Positions 11,467 through 21,958 are shown, counted from the stretch's first letter. The stretch: DNA of 64,000 nt from Serratia marcescens (GCA_015548865.1 JADMXW010000005.1:186001-250000); one strand, 5' to 3'. The notes: a model not told the origin generated them from the letters alone. Numbers and translations: made by a program.

Positions 11467-12567
11467 TTACAGCCGCATCGGCATCACAACGTATGCCGCC
11501 GCCTGGCTCGCACCGTCTTCAATCTGCACGCTGGAAACAGAGTCGGTCAGCAGCAGACGCACATCTTCACATTTCAGTGCGTTCAATACATCCAGCACAT
11601 AGCTAACGTTAAAGCCGATTTCCATTTCTGTGCCGTCGTACTGTACATCCAGGATCTCTTCCGCTTCTTCCTGTTCCGGGTTGTTAGCTGTGATTTTCAA
11701 CTGATTCTGAATCAGGTGCAGACGCACACCGCGAAACTTCTCGTTAGACAGGATAGCCGCACGCGCGAATGCCTGTTTCAGCAAATCGCAGCTCGCTTCC
11801 AGCGCTTTGTCCGGATTTTTCGGCAGCACGCGACGGTAGTCAGGAAAACGACCATCAACCAACTTGGAGGTAAAGATAAAATCCCCCACATGGGCGCGGA
11901 TGTTGTTTGTGCCAATCTGTAACTGCAGTGGCGTATCACCACCATCCAGCAACCTCAGCAACTCAATCACACCTTTACGCGGCACGATCACCGAATGGGA
12001 CGGCAACGACTGACCAATCGGCATGGCGCATACTGCCAAGCGATGACCATCGGTCGCGACGGTACGCAGTTCTTCCCCTTCGGTTTCAAACAACATGCCG
12101 TTGAGGTAATAACGCACATCCTGATGCGCCATGGAAAACTGCGTCGCTTCAATCAGACGTTTCAGCGTCGCCTGCGGCAAGGAGAACGCCACTTCACTCT
12201 GCCAATCATCCAGATTGGGAAAATCAGATGCAGGAAGCGTCGAAAGAGAAAAACGGCTGCGGCCAGAGCGCACCAACATACGGTCGCCCTCCAGCGTGAC
12301 AGTAATCTCAGCCCCCTCAGGCAAACCGCGGCAGATATCAAACAACTTCCGTGCTGGAACCGTGGTCGCACCAGGCTCATGGGCCTGTGACAACGCAATC
12401 CTGGCGACCATCTCCATTTCCAGATCGGTGCCGGTCAACGACAGCGCGCCGTCCGTGACGTTTAACAGCAGGTTGCCCAGAATCGGCAATGTCGGACGGC
12501 CACCTAACGGGCCGCTCACCTGTTGCAACGGTTTTAGCAGATGCTCGCGTTCTATAATGAATTTCAT
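11467..12567 (-). CDS. dnaN: DNA polymerase III beta sliding clamp
   Basis: 366 aa, the usual length. Start MKFIIEREHLLKPLQQVSGP and C-terminus YVVMPMRL are as in other enterobacteria. Three repeated clamp domains of about 120 residues are expected, and the C-terminal MPMRL contributes to the partner-binding pocket. The dimeric ring tethers polymerase III and recruits Hda, MutS, ligase and the translesion polymerases. It starts four bases after the dnaA stop codon, consistent with co-transcription and translational coupling. Confidence 0.98.
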   Translation of the reverse strand: MKFIIEREHLLKPLQQVSGPLGGRPTLPILGNLLLNVTDGALSLTGTDLEMEMVARIALSQAHEPGATTVPARKLFDICRGLPEGAEITVTLEGDRMLVRSGRSRFSLSTLPASDFPNLDDWQSEVAFSLPQATLKRLIEATQFSMAHQDVRYYLNGMLFETEGEELRTVATDGHRLAVCAMPIGQSLPSHSVIVPRKGVIELLRLLDGGDTPLQLQIGTNNIRAHVGDFIFTSKLVDGRFPDYRRVLPKNPDKALEASCDLLKQAFARAAILSNEKFRGVRLHLIQNQLKITANNPEQEEAEEILDVQYDGTEMEIGFNVSYVLDVLNALKCEDVRLLLTDSVSSVQIEDGASQAAAYVVMPMRL

Positions 12568-12571
12568 AATA

Positions 12572-13954
12572 TTATGAAGATAATGTTCTGATTAAATTAG
12601 AGAAATCTTCCTTGATGTCGTGACTTTCCTCACGTAGCTGCTCGATCTTGCGGCACGCATGCAGCACAGTGGTATGGTCACGACCGCCAAACGCATCACC
12701 AATTTCCGGTAAGCTGTGGTTAGTCAGCTCTTTCGCCAGCGCCATCGCCATCTGGCGAGGACGAGCCACCGATCGGGATCGCCGCTTGGACAGCAGATCG
12801 GCAACTTTAATCTTGTAGTATTCCGCGACCGTCTTTTGAATATTATCGATGGTCACCAGCTTTTCCTGCAATGCCAACAAATCGCGAAGCGCTTCACGCA
12901 CGAAATCAATAGTAATGGCGCGGCCGGTAAAGTTGGCGTTAGCGATCACACGGTTCAGTGCACCTTCCAGCTCACGCACATTGGAACGCAGCCGTTTAGC
13001 AATAAAGAACGCTACCTCACCTGGCAAGCGGATGTCGTTTTCATCCGCTTTCTTCATCAGGATCGCCACGCGCGTTTCCAGCTCCGGCGGTTCAATCGCG
13101 ACCGTCAATCCCCACCCAAAGCGCGATTTCAGACGATCCTCTACCCCATTGATCTCTTTCGGATAACGATCGGAAGTCAGGATGATTTGCTGATTGCCTT
13201 CTAGCAACGCATTGAAGGTGTGGAAAAACTCCTCCTGAGAGCGCTCTTTGTTGGCAAAAAACTGAATATCATCGATAAGCAAGGCATCTACTGAACGGTA
13301 ATAGCGTTTAAATTCTTCAATCGCATTGTTCTGTAAGGCTTTGACCATATCCTGCACAAAGCGTTCAGAATGCATATAGACCACTTTGGCATTTGGCTTG
13401 CGCGCAATAATGCCATTGCCCACCGCGTGCAGCAGGTGTGTTTTACCCAAACCGGTGCCGCCATAGAGAAACAAGGGATTATAGGCGCCGCCGGGATTGT
13501 CGGCTACCTGGCGCGCCGCCGCGCGTGCCAGTTGGTTTGACTTACCTTCAACAAAGTTGTCGAACGAATGCTTTGGATTAACATTGGAACGGTAGGTGTG
13601 CTCCGTCTGCGTTGCCGGTGTGTCCCAACTCGGGCGCACAGGTGCCTGCCTGACCGGCTGCACTGCGGCCTGCGGACTGGCGGGCTGGCTCACGATTGCC
13701 GCAGCCAGCGGCTTGCTGCCCACTTCAAAACGCAGTAAAGGCGCATCCATACCGCAGAAATCGTTCAGCAGCCCATTAATGTTGTTGAGGTATTTGTCTC
13801 TTACCCAATCCAGCACAAAACGGTTTGGCGCATAGAGCGCCAGCGTGTTGTCGTTCAGTTCCGCCTGTAACGGACGTATCCACATGCTGAATTCTGTGGC
13901 AGGTAACTCATCCTGCAAACGGGCAAGACACTGCTGCCAAAGCGAAAGTGACAC
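12572..13954 (-). CDS. dnaA: Chromosomal replication initiator DnaA
   Basis: 460 aa from the GTG at 13954 ([31 protein letters not shown]). An in-frame GTG four codons upstream gives no family match, while a GGAG lies correctly before 13954. Domain I (residues 1-85) is the DnaB/DiaA-binding part, followed by a variable linker. The AAA+ domain has Walker [10 protein letters not shown] and Walker B LLIDDIQF. Domain IV has the DNA-binding signature [15 protein letters not shown]. It binds DnaA boxes and opens oriC, which lies about 44 kb away in this window. Confidence 0.98.
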   Translation of the reverse strand: MSLSLWQQCLARLQDELPATEFSMWIRPLQAELNDNTLALYAPNRFVLDWVRDKYLNNINGLLNDFCGMDAPLLRFEVGSKPLAAAIVSQPASPQAAVQPVRQAPVRPSWDTPATQTEHTYRSNVNPKHSFDNFVEGKSNQLARAAARQVADNPGGAYNPLFLYGGTGLGKTHLLHAVGNGIIARKPNAKVVYMHSERFVQDMVKALQNNAIEEFKRYYRSVDALLIDDIQFFANKERSQEEFFHTFNALLEGNQQIILTSDRYPKEINGVEDRLKSRFGWGLTVAIEPPELETRVAILMKKADENDIRLPGEVAFFIAKRLRSNVRELEGALNRVIANANFTGRAITIDFVREALRDLLALQEKLVTIDNIQKTVAEYYKIKVADLLSKRRSRSVARPRQMAMALAKELTNHSLPEIGDAFGGRDHTTVLHACRKIEQLREESHDIKEDFSNLIRTLSS

Positions 13955-14184
13955 GGCGGACTCCACTCGAACAAGATTAAAATAGAAAAGAATCAGATAC
14001 GTTATTTAGTGTAATTCATGATTATGACCCGGAAGCTGCTATGACAGGATCCTGAGTGCACCGCGCATCTGATGATGTCCATGCGGTTGCCGAGACGATC
14101 CCGAAGAAGGATCGTTCACGGGACGGCGGATCATAACCTAATCCTCGGCAGAGATCTTCCCTTTCCGCACAGTTTTGATCCTTT

Positions 14185-14193
14185 TTATCCACA
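14185..14193 (+). promoter_or_regulatory. DnaA box in the dnaA promoter region
   Basis: Exact consensus TTATCCACA. It lies 232 bases upstream of the dnaA start codon, where DnaA autoregulates its gene in related bacteria. Confidence 0.85.
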
Positions 14194-14460
14194 GGCTATT
14201 CTTATCACTCTTGGCCGCCGCGTGCCGCACAGCGATGATACGGGCTTGTGCTGGGCTAAAACCTAGCATAACCCAATCACTGTTCATGCTGGAGTGATAG
14301 CGATCATGATCCCGCATTGAGGATCTTGTCAGGATCCTTGCGATTTAATGCAGAGTACGTATAATCCTCAGCCCGATGCGTTGATGCCCTTCTGTGCTGC
14401 TTCAGACAGAGAATTCCCCAAATTTATTGCGGAAAGGGCTCCATAGGCGTGTGATGCCAA

Positions 14461-14489
14461 TTGACTCAGGACTGTACAATTATTACAAT
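14461..14489 (+). promoter_or_regulatory. Sigma-70 promoter for rpmH-rnpA
   Basis: -35 TTGACT (14461-14466) and -10 TACAAT (14484-14489) with an ideal 17-bp spacer, pointing toward rpmH 128 bases downstream. Confidence 0.8.
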
Positions 14490-14604
14490 CCCGCCTCTTT
14501 ATCTTTGATGTATGCGATTGAGGCGTCGGTCAGTGTTCACGCCGGTAAGTGTTCGAGCCGGAGCGCCAAACGCGTTTACTGTGAAGTCAATTATCCAAGT
14601 TTAG

Positions 14605-14757
<153 letters not shown>

Positions 14758-14775
14758 TAAAAGCTAACCCCCCGA

Positions 14776-15135
14776 GTGGTTAAGCTCGCTTTTCCCAGGG
14801 AGTTACGTTTGTTAACTCCCAGCCATTTCACTTTCGTCTTCCAGCAGCCACAACGGGCTGGCACGCCGCAAATCACCATCCTCGGCCGCCTAAATTCGCT
14901 GGGGCATCCTCGTATCGGTCTTACTGTCGCCAAAAAGCATGTTAAGCGTGCGCATGAACGTAATCGGATTAAACGTCTGACGCGGGAAAGCTTCCGTTTA
15001 CATCAACACACCCTACCTGCGATGGATTTTGTCGTAGTTGCTAAAAAAGGGGTGGCCGATCTGGATAACCGTGCGTTGACGGAAGCTTTGGAAAAATTAT
15101 GGCAACGGCACTGTCGCTTGGCTCGCGCTTCCTGA
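14776..15135 (+). CDS. rnpA: Ribonuclease P protein component
   Basis: 119 aa, starting at GTG ([18 protein letters not shown]), the same unusual start codon as in Escherichia coli. The RNR signature is [15 protein letters not shown] and a central VVVAKKG strand is conserved. It binds the catalytic M1 RNA and helps position precursor tRNA for removal of the 5' leader. The last 37 bases overlap the start of yidD in another frame, as is usual in this locus. Confidence 0.97.
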   Translation: MVKLAFPRELRLLTPSHFTFVFQQPQRAGTPQITILGRLNSLGHPRIGLTVAKKHVKRAHERNRIKRLTRESFRLHQHTLPAMDFVVVAKKGVADLDNRALTEALEKLWQRHCRLARAS

Positions 15136-15356
15136 TCGGGTTGATACGCGGTTATCAACTCGTTATAAGTCCGTTGTTAGGACCGCATTGCCGTTTCCGC
15201 CCAACCTGTTCACAATACGGCATTGAGGCCATACGCAGGTTCGGCATGATAAAAGGCAGTTGGTTGACGCTCAAACGCGTATTAAAATGCCACCCTTTGA
15301 ACCCTGGTGGTGATGATCCCGTACCGCCAAAACCCGACAATAACAGAGAACATTAA
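15099..15356 (+). CDS. yidD: Membrane protein insertion efficiency factor YidD
   Basis: 85 aa, with the family core [19 protein letters not shown] followed by KCHPLNPGG. The N-terminus is an amphipathic or hydrophobic helix ([17 protein letters not shown]). YidD supports YidC-dependent insertion of inner-membrane proteins. It overlaps rnpA by 37 bases and stops two bases before yidC, so translation of the three genes is probably coupled. Confidence 0.96.
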   Translation: MATALSLGSRFLIGLIRGYQLVISPLLGPHCRFRPTCSQYGIEAIRRFGMIKGSWLTLKRVLKCHPLNPGGDDPVPPKPDNNREH

Positions 15357-15358
15357 CG

Positions 15359-17005
15359 ATGGATTCGCAACGCAATCTTCTTCTCATCGCTCTGCTATTC
15401 GTAAGCTTTCTGATCTGGCAGACGTGGGAGACGGATAAAAATCCGCCTGCCGCTTCAACGCAAGCAATTCAGCAAGCGACGAATGCAGTCAACGGTGATA
15501 CCGCCAGCCAGGGTGTGCCTAATAGTGGTCAGGGTAAACTGATCACGGTGAAAACCGACGTGCTGTCGCTGACTATCAATACGCGCGGCGGCGATATCGA
15601 ACAAGCCAATCTGCTGGCGTTCCCTGATAAACTGCATTCCGCTACACCATTCCTGCTGCTGGAAACCACGCCGGAATTCGTGTATCAGGCACAGAGTGGG
15701 CTGACGGGTAAAAACGGTCCGGATAATCCTGCAAACGGCGCACGTCCGCTGTTTACGGCCCCACAGGATCATTTTGAACTGGCAGACGGGCAAGATGCAC
15801 TGACCATTCCGTTGACCTACACCAACGCTGATGGCGTGACGTTCACCAAAACGTTCGTACTCAAGCGTGGTGACTATGCGCTGAACGTGAGCTACAACGT
15901 GAACAATACCAGCGCGCAACCGTTGGAGTTGACGCTGTTTGGTCAGTTGAAACAGTCTATTGACCTGCCTAAACACCGCGACACTGGCAGCAATAACTTT
16001 GCACTCCATACCTATCGTGGCGCAGCGTTCTCCTCAAGCGACGATAAGTACAAGAAATACAGCTTCAGCGACATGAAAGAAAACCTAAACGTCACCACTG
16101 ATGGTGGCTGGGTTGCGATGCTGCAGCAATATTTTGCTACCGCGTGGATTCCGACCACCGCAGGTGCCAATACCTTCTATACCTCGCAGTTGGGTAACGG
16201 TTTGGCCGCCATTGGCTTTAAAGCCACACCGGTAACCGTTGACGCGGGCGCGCAGAAAGACATCAGCGCGGTGCTATGGGTTGGCCCGGAAATTCAAGAT
16301 AAGATGGCGGCCGTTGCACCGCATCTGGACCTGTCGGTGGATTACGGCTGGCTGTGGTTTATTTCCCAGCCATTGTTCAAGTTGCTGAAATTCCTGCACG
16401 GCTTCATCGGTAACTGGGGCTTTTCTATCATTGCCATCACCTTTATCGTGCGCGGCATCATGTACCCGCTGACCAAGGCGCAGTACACCTCGATGGCGAA
16501 AATGCGTATGTTGCAGCCGAAAATGCAAGCCATGCGCGAGCGTATCGGTGATGACAAGCAGCGCATGAGCCAAGAGATGATGGCGCTGTATAAGGCAGAG
16601 AAAGTGAACCCACTGGGCGGCTGCTTCCCGCTGCTGATCCAGATGCCTATCTTCCTGGCGTTGTACTACATGCTGATGAGCTCGGTTGAACTGCGTCATG
16701 CGCCGTTCATCCTCTGGATCACTGACCTGTCTGCACAAGACCCGTATTACATTCTGCCGATCCTGATGGGTATCACGATGTTCTTCATTCAGAAGATGTC
16801 GCCGACCACAGTGACTGACCCGATGCAGCAGAAGATCATGACCTACATGCCGGTTATCTTTACCGTGTTCTTCTTGTGGTTCCCATCTGGTCTGGTGCTG
16901 TACTATATCGTCAGTAACCTGGTCACCATTATTCAGCAGCAGTTGATTTACCGCGGGCTGGAGAAGAAAGGCCTGCACAGTCGCGATAAGAAAGAGAAAA
17001 AATAA
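15359..17005 (+). CDS. yidC: Membrane protein insertase YidC
   Basis: 548 aa, the same as Escherichia coli. An N-terminal membrane anchor ([18 protein letters not shown]) is followed by a large periplasmic beta domain of about 300 residues. The conserved five-helix region begins near [16 protein letters not shown] and contains the [20 protein letters not shown] segment. The tail is basic (KKEKK), which suits ribosome contact. It inserts F1Fo subunit c and other small proteins alone and assists SecYEG for larger ones. It is last in rpmH-rnpA-yidD-yidC, with a strong terminator behind it. Confidence 0.98.
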   Translation: MDSQRNLLLIALLFVSFLIWQTWETDKNPPAASTQAIQQATNAVNGDTASQGVPNSGQGKLITVKTDVLSLTINTRGGDIEQANLLAFPDKLHSATPFLLLETTPEFVYQAQSGLTGKNGPDNPANGARPLFTAPQDHFELADGQDALTIPLTYTNADGVTFTKTFVLKRGDYALNVSYNVNNTSAQPLELTLFGQLKQSIDLPKHRDTGSNNFALHTYRGAAFSSSDDKYKKYSFSDMKENLNVTTDGGWVAMLQQYFATAWIPTTAGANTFYTSQLGNGLAAIGFKATPVTVDAGAQKDISAVLWVGPEIQDKMAAVAPHLDLSVDYGWLWFISQPLFKLLKFLHGFIGNWGFSIIAITFIVRGIMYPLTKAQYTSMAKMRMLQPKMQAMRERIGDDKQRMSQEMMALYKAEKVNPLGGCFPLLIQMPIFLALYYMLMSSVELRHAPFILWITDLSAQDPYYILPILMGITMFFIQKMSPTTVTDPMQQKIMTYMPVIFTVFFLWFPSGLVLYYIVSNLVTIIQQQLIYRGLEKKGLHSRDKKEKK

Positions 17006-17023
17006 GCGGACTGTACCAGTCTG

Positions 17024-17057
17024 AAAATAAGGCGGCTACTGGCCGCCTTATTTTTTT
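17024..17057 (+). terminator. Terminator after yidC
   Basis: AATAAGGCGGC pairs with GCCGCCTTATT and is followed by a run of Ts. It lies between yidC and mnmE, so mnmE needs read-through or its own promoter. Confidence 0.9.
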
Positions 17058-17082
17058 GTTTAATTGCAACAGAGAAACGATC

Positions 17083-18447
17083 ATGAGCCATACCGATACC
17101 ATCGTAGCCCAAGCCACGCCTCCCGGACGCGGCGGCGTAGGTATTTTGCGCGTGTCCGGCCAACAGGCTGCTGATGTGGCGCGCGCCGTGCTGGGTAAAT
17201 TACCCAAACCGCGCTATGCAGATTATCTGCCGTTTCGTGATGCCGATGGCAGCACGCTGGATCAGGGTATTGCTATCTGGTTTCCTGGCCCCAACTCCTT
17301 TACCGGCGAAGATGTGCTGGAACTGCAGGGGCACGGCGGCCCGGTTATTCTTGATTTGCTGATGCATCGCATTCTGGCACTGCCTGGCCTACGCATTGCG
17401 CGCCCTGGAGAATTCTCTGAACGCGCATTTCTCAACGACAAGCTCGATCTGGCTCAGGCAGAAGCCATTGCAGATCTGATCGATGCCAGCTCTGAGCAGG
17501 CGGCACGTTCGGCACTTAACTCCTTGCAAGGCGCATTCTCCACCCGGATTCACCGTCTGGTAGAAGCGCTGATCCACTTACGTATCTATGTTGAGGCTGC
17601 CATTGACTTTCCTGATGAGGAGATTGATTTCCTCTCCGACGGTAAAATTGAAGCGGAACTAAACGGCGTGATGGCCGATCTGGCCGGCGTTCAAGCAGAA
17701 GCGCATCAGGGCAGCCTGCTGCGTGAGGGCATGAAAGTAGTGATTGCTGGACGCCCAAACGCAGGGAAATCCAGTCTGCTAAATGCGCTTGCAGGGCGCG
17801 AAGCCGCGATAGTGACCGCTATCGCAGGTACCACTCGCGACGTATTGCGTGAGCATATACATATCGACGGCATGCCGCTGCATATCATCGACACAGCAGG
17901 GTTGCGCGATGCCAGCGACGAAGTGGAACGCATCGGCATTGAACGCGCCTGGCAAGAGATTGAACAGGCAGATCGCGTGCTGTTTATGGTCGATAGCACC
18001 ACCACTGACGCCACATCGCCTGCCGAAATCTGGCCGGAATTTATGGCGCGCCTGCCCGCCACACTGCCCATCACCGTGGTACGCAATAAAGCTGACATTA
18101 CCGGTGAAACACAAGGCATTGAAGAAGTGAATGCCCACTCACTTATTCGCTTGTCCGCCAAAACCGGAGACGGTGTGGACATCCTGCGTAACCATCTAAA
18201 ACAGAGCATGGGCTTTACCAGCAACATCGAAGGGGGCTTCCTGGCACGACGTCGCCACCTGCAAGCGCTGGAAACTGCCGCACAGCATCTGGAGCAGGGC
18301 AAAGAACAGTTAGTGAGCGCTTACGCAGGTGAACTACTGGCAGAAGAGCTGCGGCTGGCACAACAAGCATTGAGTGAAATCACAGGCGAATTTACCTCTG
18401 ATGATTTATTGGGACGGATTTTCTCGAGTTTCTGTATCGGAAAGTGA
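17083..18447 (+). CDS. mnmE: tRNA modification GTPase MnmE
   Basis: 454 aa from the ATG at 17083 ([18 protein letters not shown]); nine upstream in-frame codons overlap the terminator and lack homology. The N-terminal domain binds the folate cofactor. The inserted Ras-like G domain has G1 [12 protein letters not shown] near residue 223, the TTRD switch and DTAG. The protein ends in CIGK, the conserved catalytic-Cys tail. With MnmG, which is encoded at 56185-58074, it installs 5-carboxymethylaminomethyl at U34 of several tRNAs. Confidence 0.98.
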   Translation: MSHTDTIVAQATPPGRGGVGILRVSGQQAADVARAVLGKLPKPRYADYLPFRDADGSTLDQGIAIWFPGPNSFTGEDVLELQGHGGPVILDLLMHRILALPGLRIARPGEFSERAFLNDKLDLAQAEAIADLIDASSEQAARSALNSLQGAFSTRIHRLVEALIHLRIYVEAAIDFPDEEIDFLSDGKIEAELNGVMADLAGVQAEAHQGSLLREGMKVVIAGRPNAGKSSLLNALAGREAAIVTAIAGTTRDVLREHIHIDGMPLHIIDTAGLRDASDEVERIGIERAWQEIEQADRVLFMVDSTTTDATSPAEIWPEFMARLPATLPITVVRNKADITGETQGIEEVNAHSLIRLSAKTGDGVDILRNHLKQSMGFTSNIEGGFLARRRHLQALETAAQHLEQGKEQLVSAYAGELLAEELRLAQQALSEITGEFTSDDLLGRIFSSFCIGK

Positions 18448-18500
18448 GGCAAGAAAATTATCTGATGATCGTGCAATTCCTTAAAAAACGAGAACCCAAT

Positions 18501-18818
18501 ATGCTAAAAGTGATTGCCGAAGATTTTATTAAACCAGAAGCGGTTGAAACCGTGCTCCCACTTTACCGTGAGTTAGTTGAAGCTACTAAAAGAGAACCTC
18601 GATGCATTGCCTACGACCTTTATATTGATGAGAAAGAAGAAGGGCATTTCATATTTATAGAAGAGTGGCCAGACCGTTCGGCGCTGGATGAACATTGCGC
18701 CAGTGAACACTTTAGACGCCTTGTGCCTATGATCGATCAGCATAAGCGAAAAGACGCCAGCTATATATTAATGAGTAGCGTTAACGAAAGACACAGCCAG
18801 TCATTATCTAAAAAGTGA
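18501..18818 (+). CDS. Antibiotic biosynthesis monooxygenase (ABM)-domain protein, YgiN-like
   Basis: 105 aa from the ATG at 18501 (MLKVIAEDFIKPEAVE). The frame can be extended to a GTG at 18444 overlapping the mnmE stop, but that extension has no family match. The single dimeric alpha-beta barrel (ABM, PF03992) shows the usual SEHF-type motif: EEWPDRSALDEHCASEHFRR. Family members are cofactor-free quinol monooxygenases such as YgiN or uncharacterised stress proteins, and the substrate here is unknown. It lies between conserved mnmE and a variable region and may be co-transcribed with mnmE. Confidence 0.85.
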   Translation: MLKVIAEDFIKPEAVETVLPLYRELVEATKREPRCIAYDLYIDEKEEGHFIFIEEWPDRSALDEHCASEHFRRLVPMIDQHKRKDASYILMSSVNERHSQSLSKK

Positions 18819-18996
18819 TAACAATCAGCACCTCACGGCGATAGAATAAACAGCCATGAGCAAATTCATTATGCTCTAAATAATTAGAGTTACAGAACAA
18901 CATGTTAACGTATTAATCTACGCTTGCGTTGGTGCTTTATGGTGAGTCTCGTGACACCATAAGGGAATAAAAATCTGTCTGGAATCGATTGAACAT

Positions 18997-19034
18997 AGCC
19001 AACGCTCATACAACTTAAAGTATGCCGTACTATA
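18997..19034 (+). repeat. Degenerate YPAL-like palindromic repeat, half copy
   Basis: AGCCAACGCTCATACAACTT followed by AAAGTATGCCG and TATA matches one end of the repeat seen at 34627-34716 and 23577-23637. The core CAACTTAAAGTAT is identical to the copy at 23611-23627. Confidence 0.65.
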
Positions 19035-19055
19035 CGATACTGCCAATATCTTGTA

Positions 19056-19799
19056 TCACACCATCAACTTTCTTTCTTCAAGGTATCTGAGCGAGACTTG
19101 CAATGTTGTCAGCCGATAATCTATTTTTCCGATCCTATCATCATCGCCCCTGAGTTGCTCCGTCATGTCTTTAACAAAAGAGAGCAATATATTCAGATCA
19201 AAAAGACCATACTCAAGCAAAGCGAGTTTAATATCTGGGTTTTCTTCCAAAAAAAAACAGCTGTAATCCATTACTTCATCTCCACCAAAGTTATCTTTTA
19301 TCTTTGTATCAGGAAATTGTTTATAAAACTCAACATGATTATCAGCAGAAAATTTTTTAACAATACAACTATAATTCTCAACTAATGGTTTGTGCTCAAA
19401 CATCATTTCAGAAAGAGAATCCCAATTATTAGGTGTATCAAAGCTAAAAATATCAACTTTATCTATTGAGAAAGTGTATTTAGTACCTTTCTCTCCCAAT
19501 GCTTGAACATCCACCTTAAATAAATTTCTATACGTAGGCAAGGCGAGAGACTTTAATTTCTCAAAATTGTAAAAACGATGATATACAGCACCACCGAGTT
19601 TCGCCATGGGGTTTTCATTGATATTTTCATAGAGAGAATCAATAACTGCTTTTTTTGGAACCCCCCTGAATAAATCAAGAAACCTTTGCCATAAAGTCAA
19701 TACTGTCGCCTGTTTTTTATCATCGTATTTCACCAGGTTTGTTATATCACAATACATTAAAGTTCTTTCCCCTAAAAATTCAACTTTCATTTCTCTCAT
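19056..19799 (-). CDS. Candidate type III effector with WEK-like N-terminal domain (paralogue A)
   Basis: 247 aa, AT-rich, not a named family. It is clearly paralogous to 21230-21958. Residues 34-46 read LTLWQRFLDLFRG, matching the W-x-[KR]-[IMF]-x-x-[FL]-F core of the WEK(I/M) motif in Salmonella SspH2, SlrP and relatives. Spacing of later features also fits that N-terminal domain: an F-x-x-[LF]-[KE]-x-L-x-x-LA helix near residue 78 and a YTFSIDKVDIFSF strand pair near 107. A shared C-terminal motif is MDYSCFFLEENPDIKLALLEYGL. No LRR or ubiquitin-ligase domain follows. The ATG at 19799 is only one base after GGAG; Met4 at 19790 is better spaced. Effector function is inferred from pattern only. 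Confidence 0.6.
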   Translation of the reverse strand: MREMKVEFLGERTLMYCDITNLVKYDDKKQATVLTLWQRFLDLFRGVPKKAVIDSLYENINENPMAKLGGAVYHRFYNFEKLKSLALPTYRNLFKVDVQALGEKGTKYTFSIDKVDIFSFDTPNNWDSLSEMMFEHKPLVENYSCIVKKFSADNHVEFYKQFPDTKIKDNFGGDEVMDYSCFFLEENPDIKLALLEYGLFDLNILLSFVKDMTEQLRGDDDRIGKIDYRLTTLQVSLRYLEERKLMV

Positions 19800-20009
19800 A
19801 CTCCAATTTTTATAAATACAGACCTATTAGCATAGGTCACAGATTCAAAACAATAGTACAATGTCTTTTCAATCCGTCATGCGTACACCTTTCTCATGCC
19901 GAGTTTTTTTCTCTGAAATACAGCTAATCGCTTGATCGTAGAAGCACTTGATTATCTAATCAGTATCCTAAGCGCTACGGGTTCAGCACTACAACACAGG
20001 AATCAACGC

Positions 20010-21107
20010 ATGAAAAAGCTACGCGTGGGCATCATTTTTGGCGGTAAATCCGCTGAGCACGAGGTCTCTTTACAATCGGCCAAGAATATTATTGATGCCA
20101 TTGATAAATCAAAGTTTGACGTGACTCTGCTTGGTATCGACAAGCAAGGAACGTGGCATATCAACGATGCGTCAAACTATCTGCTTAATGCCGAAAATCC
20201 TGCGCTTATCGCTTTAAATCATTCTAATAAGAGTGTCGCCCTGATCCCTGGTCAAACTCACCAGCAAGTGATCGAAAGCCAGAATGCCCACGCCCTGACG
20301 CAGTTGGACGTTATCTTCCCCATTGTGCATGGAACACTGGGAGAAGATGGTTCACTGCAAGGATTGCTGAGAATGGCCAATATTCCGTTTGTTGGCAGCA
20401 GCGTACTTGGTTCTGCGGTGAGTATGGATAAAGATGTAACCAAACGCTTGCTGCGTGATGCAGGCCTGTTGGTGGCACCGTTTGTCACTCTGAATCGTGC
20501 TAATCGCCAGCGTCACAGCTTTGACAGCATAAGCGCCTCTCTTGGTCTGCCGCTGTTTATCAAACCAGCCAACCAAGGTTCATCCGTTGGTGTTAGCAAG
20601 GTAAGAAACGAAACCGAGTTTCAACAGGCCATCGAACTCGCCTTTCAGTTCGATCACAAGGTACTGGTGGAAGCCGCGATTGTTGGCAGAGAAATCGAAT
20701 GTGCAGTGTTAGGCAACGATCATCCGAAAGCCAGTGTCTGCGGTGAGATTGTGCTAAGCGACGAGTTTTACTCTTACGATACCAAGTACATCAACGAACA
20801 AGGTGCGTTAGTTAGAGCTCCAGCAGAGCTTGAGCCTGAAATCAACAGCAAAATTCAACACATTGCGTTGCAAGCGTTTCAGGCGCTGGAGTGCCAGGGC
20901 ATGGCACGCGTGGATGTCTTTCTCACACATAACAACGAAGTGATTATCAATGAGGTGAATACGCTGCCGGGATTCACTAACATCAGCATGTATCCAAAAC
21001 TTTGGCAAGCAAGCGGCTTGAGCTATACCGACCTCATTACTGCATTGATCGAACTGGCGTTAGAACGGCAGGAAAGCGATCGCGCTCTAGCAAGTTCTGT
21101 CCGCTAG
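20010..21107 (+). CDS. ddlA: D-alanine--D-alanine ligase A
   Basis: 365 aa starting [20 protein letters not shown]. It aligns end to end with enterobacterial DdlA rather than the shorter DdlB. The ATP-grasp fold shows the GSSVGVSKV loop and [19 protein letters not shown] near the C-terminus, which supply Mg and substrate ligands. It makes D-Ala-D-Ala for peptidoglycan precursors in the cytoplasm. The frame extends 26 codons upstream without homology. Its location is unusual: in Escherichia coli ddlA is far from mnmE, and here it sits between the two paralogous candidate effectors on the opposite strand. Confidence 0.95.
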   Translation: MKKLRVGIIFGGKSAEHEVSLQSAKNIIDAIDKSKFDVTLLGIDKQGTWHINDASNYLLNAENPALIALNHSNKSVALIPGQTHQQVIESQNAHALTQLDVIFPIVHGTLGEDGSLQGLLRMANIPFVGSSVLGSAVSMDKDVTKRLLRDAGLLVAPFVTLNRANRQRHSFDSISASLGLPLFIKPANQGSSVGVSKVRNETEFQQAIELAFQFDHKVLVEAAIVGREIECAVLGNDHPKASVCGEIVLSDEFYSYDTKYINEQGALVRAPAELEPEINSKIQHIALQAFQALECQGMARVDVFLTHNNEVIINEVNTLPGFTNISMYPKLWQASGLSYTDLITALIELALERQESDRALASSVR

Positions 21108-21138
21108 CTGATGTTCATACCATTATCTCAATGAACTA

Positions 21139-21205
21139 TATACCCGCCATACATAAAATTGCAGGAAAAAACGTTAGCGTTTTTTCCTGCATTGAATATA
21201 AACCC
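21139..21205. repeat. YPAL-like palindromic repeat, 67-bp copy carrying a terminator hairpin
   Basis: It starts TATACCCGCCATAC and ends near ATATAAACCC. The left end is the reverse complement of the right end of the copy at 34627-34716 (ATATGGCGGGTATA there). Confidence 0.65.
21160..21191 (+). terminator. Perfect 14-bp hairpin downstream of ddlA
   Basis: TGCAGGAAAAAACG and CGTTTTTTCCTGCA form a 14-bp stem with a TTAG loop. It lies 53 bases after ddlA and 39 bases from the 3' end of the convergent gene, so it may end both transcripts. Confidence 0.75.
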
Positions 21206-21229
21206 GAGCACCGAATAATACGTCCTGTT

Positions 21230-21958
21230 TCACATACAGTCGCTACTTAACTGATTCAAGGATCTTAGTGAACTCGTGATTACAGTGAGTACATAATCCC
21301 TTCGGTTATCCTCAAGAGGACAATGATTATTCATATCATCCCTTAGGATGTCCATAACATCCATATTTATAAGACCATGTTCCAAAAATGCCTTTCTTAC
21401 ATCATGATTATTTTTCAAAAAAAAACAGCTATAATCCATTAACTCATCTGCGCTAAAATAAACATTCGCTTTTGTGTCTTTATAATCAATCAAAAAGCGT
21501 TCTTGGTTACTTTTCATATAGTTGTAGACAATAAACTCATAATTATCCACTAGTGGTAATTTATCAACACTTAATTCAGTCAGTGAGCATCCATTTCTTT
21601 CAGAAAAAAAGCTAAGGATATCATCACCATCAATCGAGAATGTATATTTGCTCGTATAGACACTATGTCGTTCCACATGTACTTCAAACAAATGCTGATG
21701 ATCAACATCAGCTAATCTTTTTAATTGTTCAAAACAATAAAATTTGTTATTTTCTTCATTAGTACCAATATTATTATTTCCTCCATGAATAAGGGTGTAA
21801 AACGTATTAACAACATCTTGTTTTTTGTAAGATTTAAAAAGATCAACAAACCTATCCCATAAGCTAAGTTCTGTAGCCTTGCTTTTATCATTATAAATAA
21901 TAAGATTAGACAAATTCTTTTTATTTAATGCCGAGCTACCTAATAAACTTACACTCAT
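21230..21958 (-). CDS. Candidate type III effector with WEK-like N-terminal domain (paralogue B)
   Basis: 242 aa, AT-rich, paralogue of 19056-19799. Shared landmarks are SLWDRFVDLFKS (residues 32-43, the WEK-like core), FEQLKRLA, SKYTFSIDGDDILSF and the C-terminal MDYSCFFLKNNHDVRKAFLE. The order and spacing follow the N-terminal domain of Salmonella SspH2/SlrP (PF12468-type), but the protein ends where their leucine-rich repeats would begin. There is no signal peptide or membrane segment. A GGGG ribosome-binding site lies before the ATG. It may form one transcript with 22018-22863, which lies 59 bases upstream on the same strand. A role as a secreted effector is inference. Confidence 0.6.
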   Translation of the reverse strand: MSVSLLGSSALNKKNLSNLIIYNDKSKATELSLWDRFVDLFKSYKKQDVVNTFYTLIHGGNNNIGTNEENNKFYCFEQLKRLADVDHQHLFEVHVERHSVYTSKYTFSIDGDDILSFFSERNGCSLTELSVDKLPLVDNYEFIVYNYMKSNQERFLIDYKDTKANVYFSADELMDYSCFFLKNNHDVRKAFLEHGLINMDVMDILRDDMNNHCPLEDNRRDYVLTVITSSLRSLNQLSSDCM

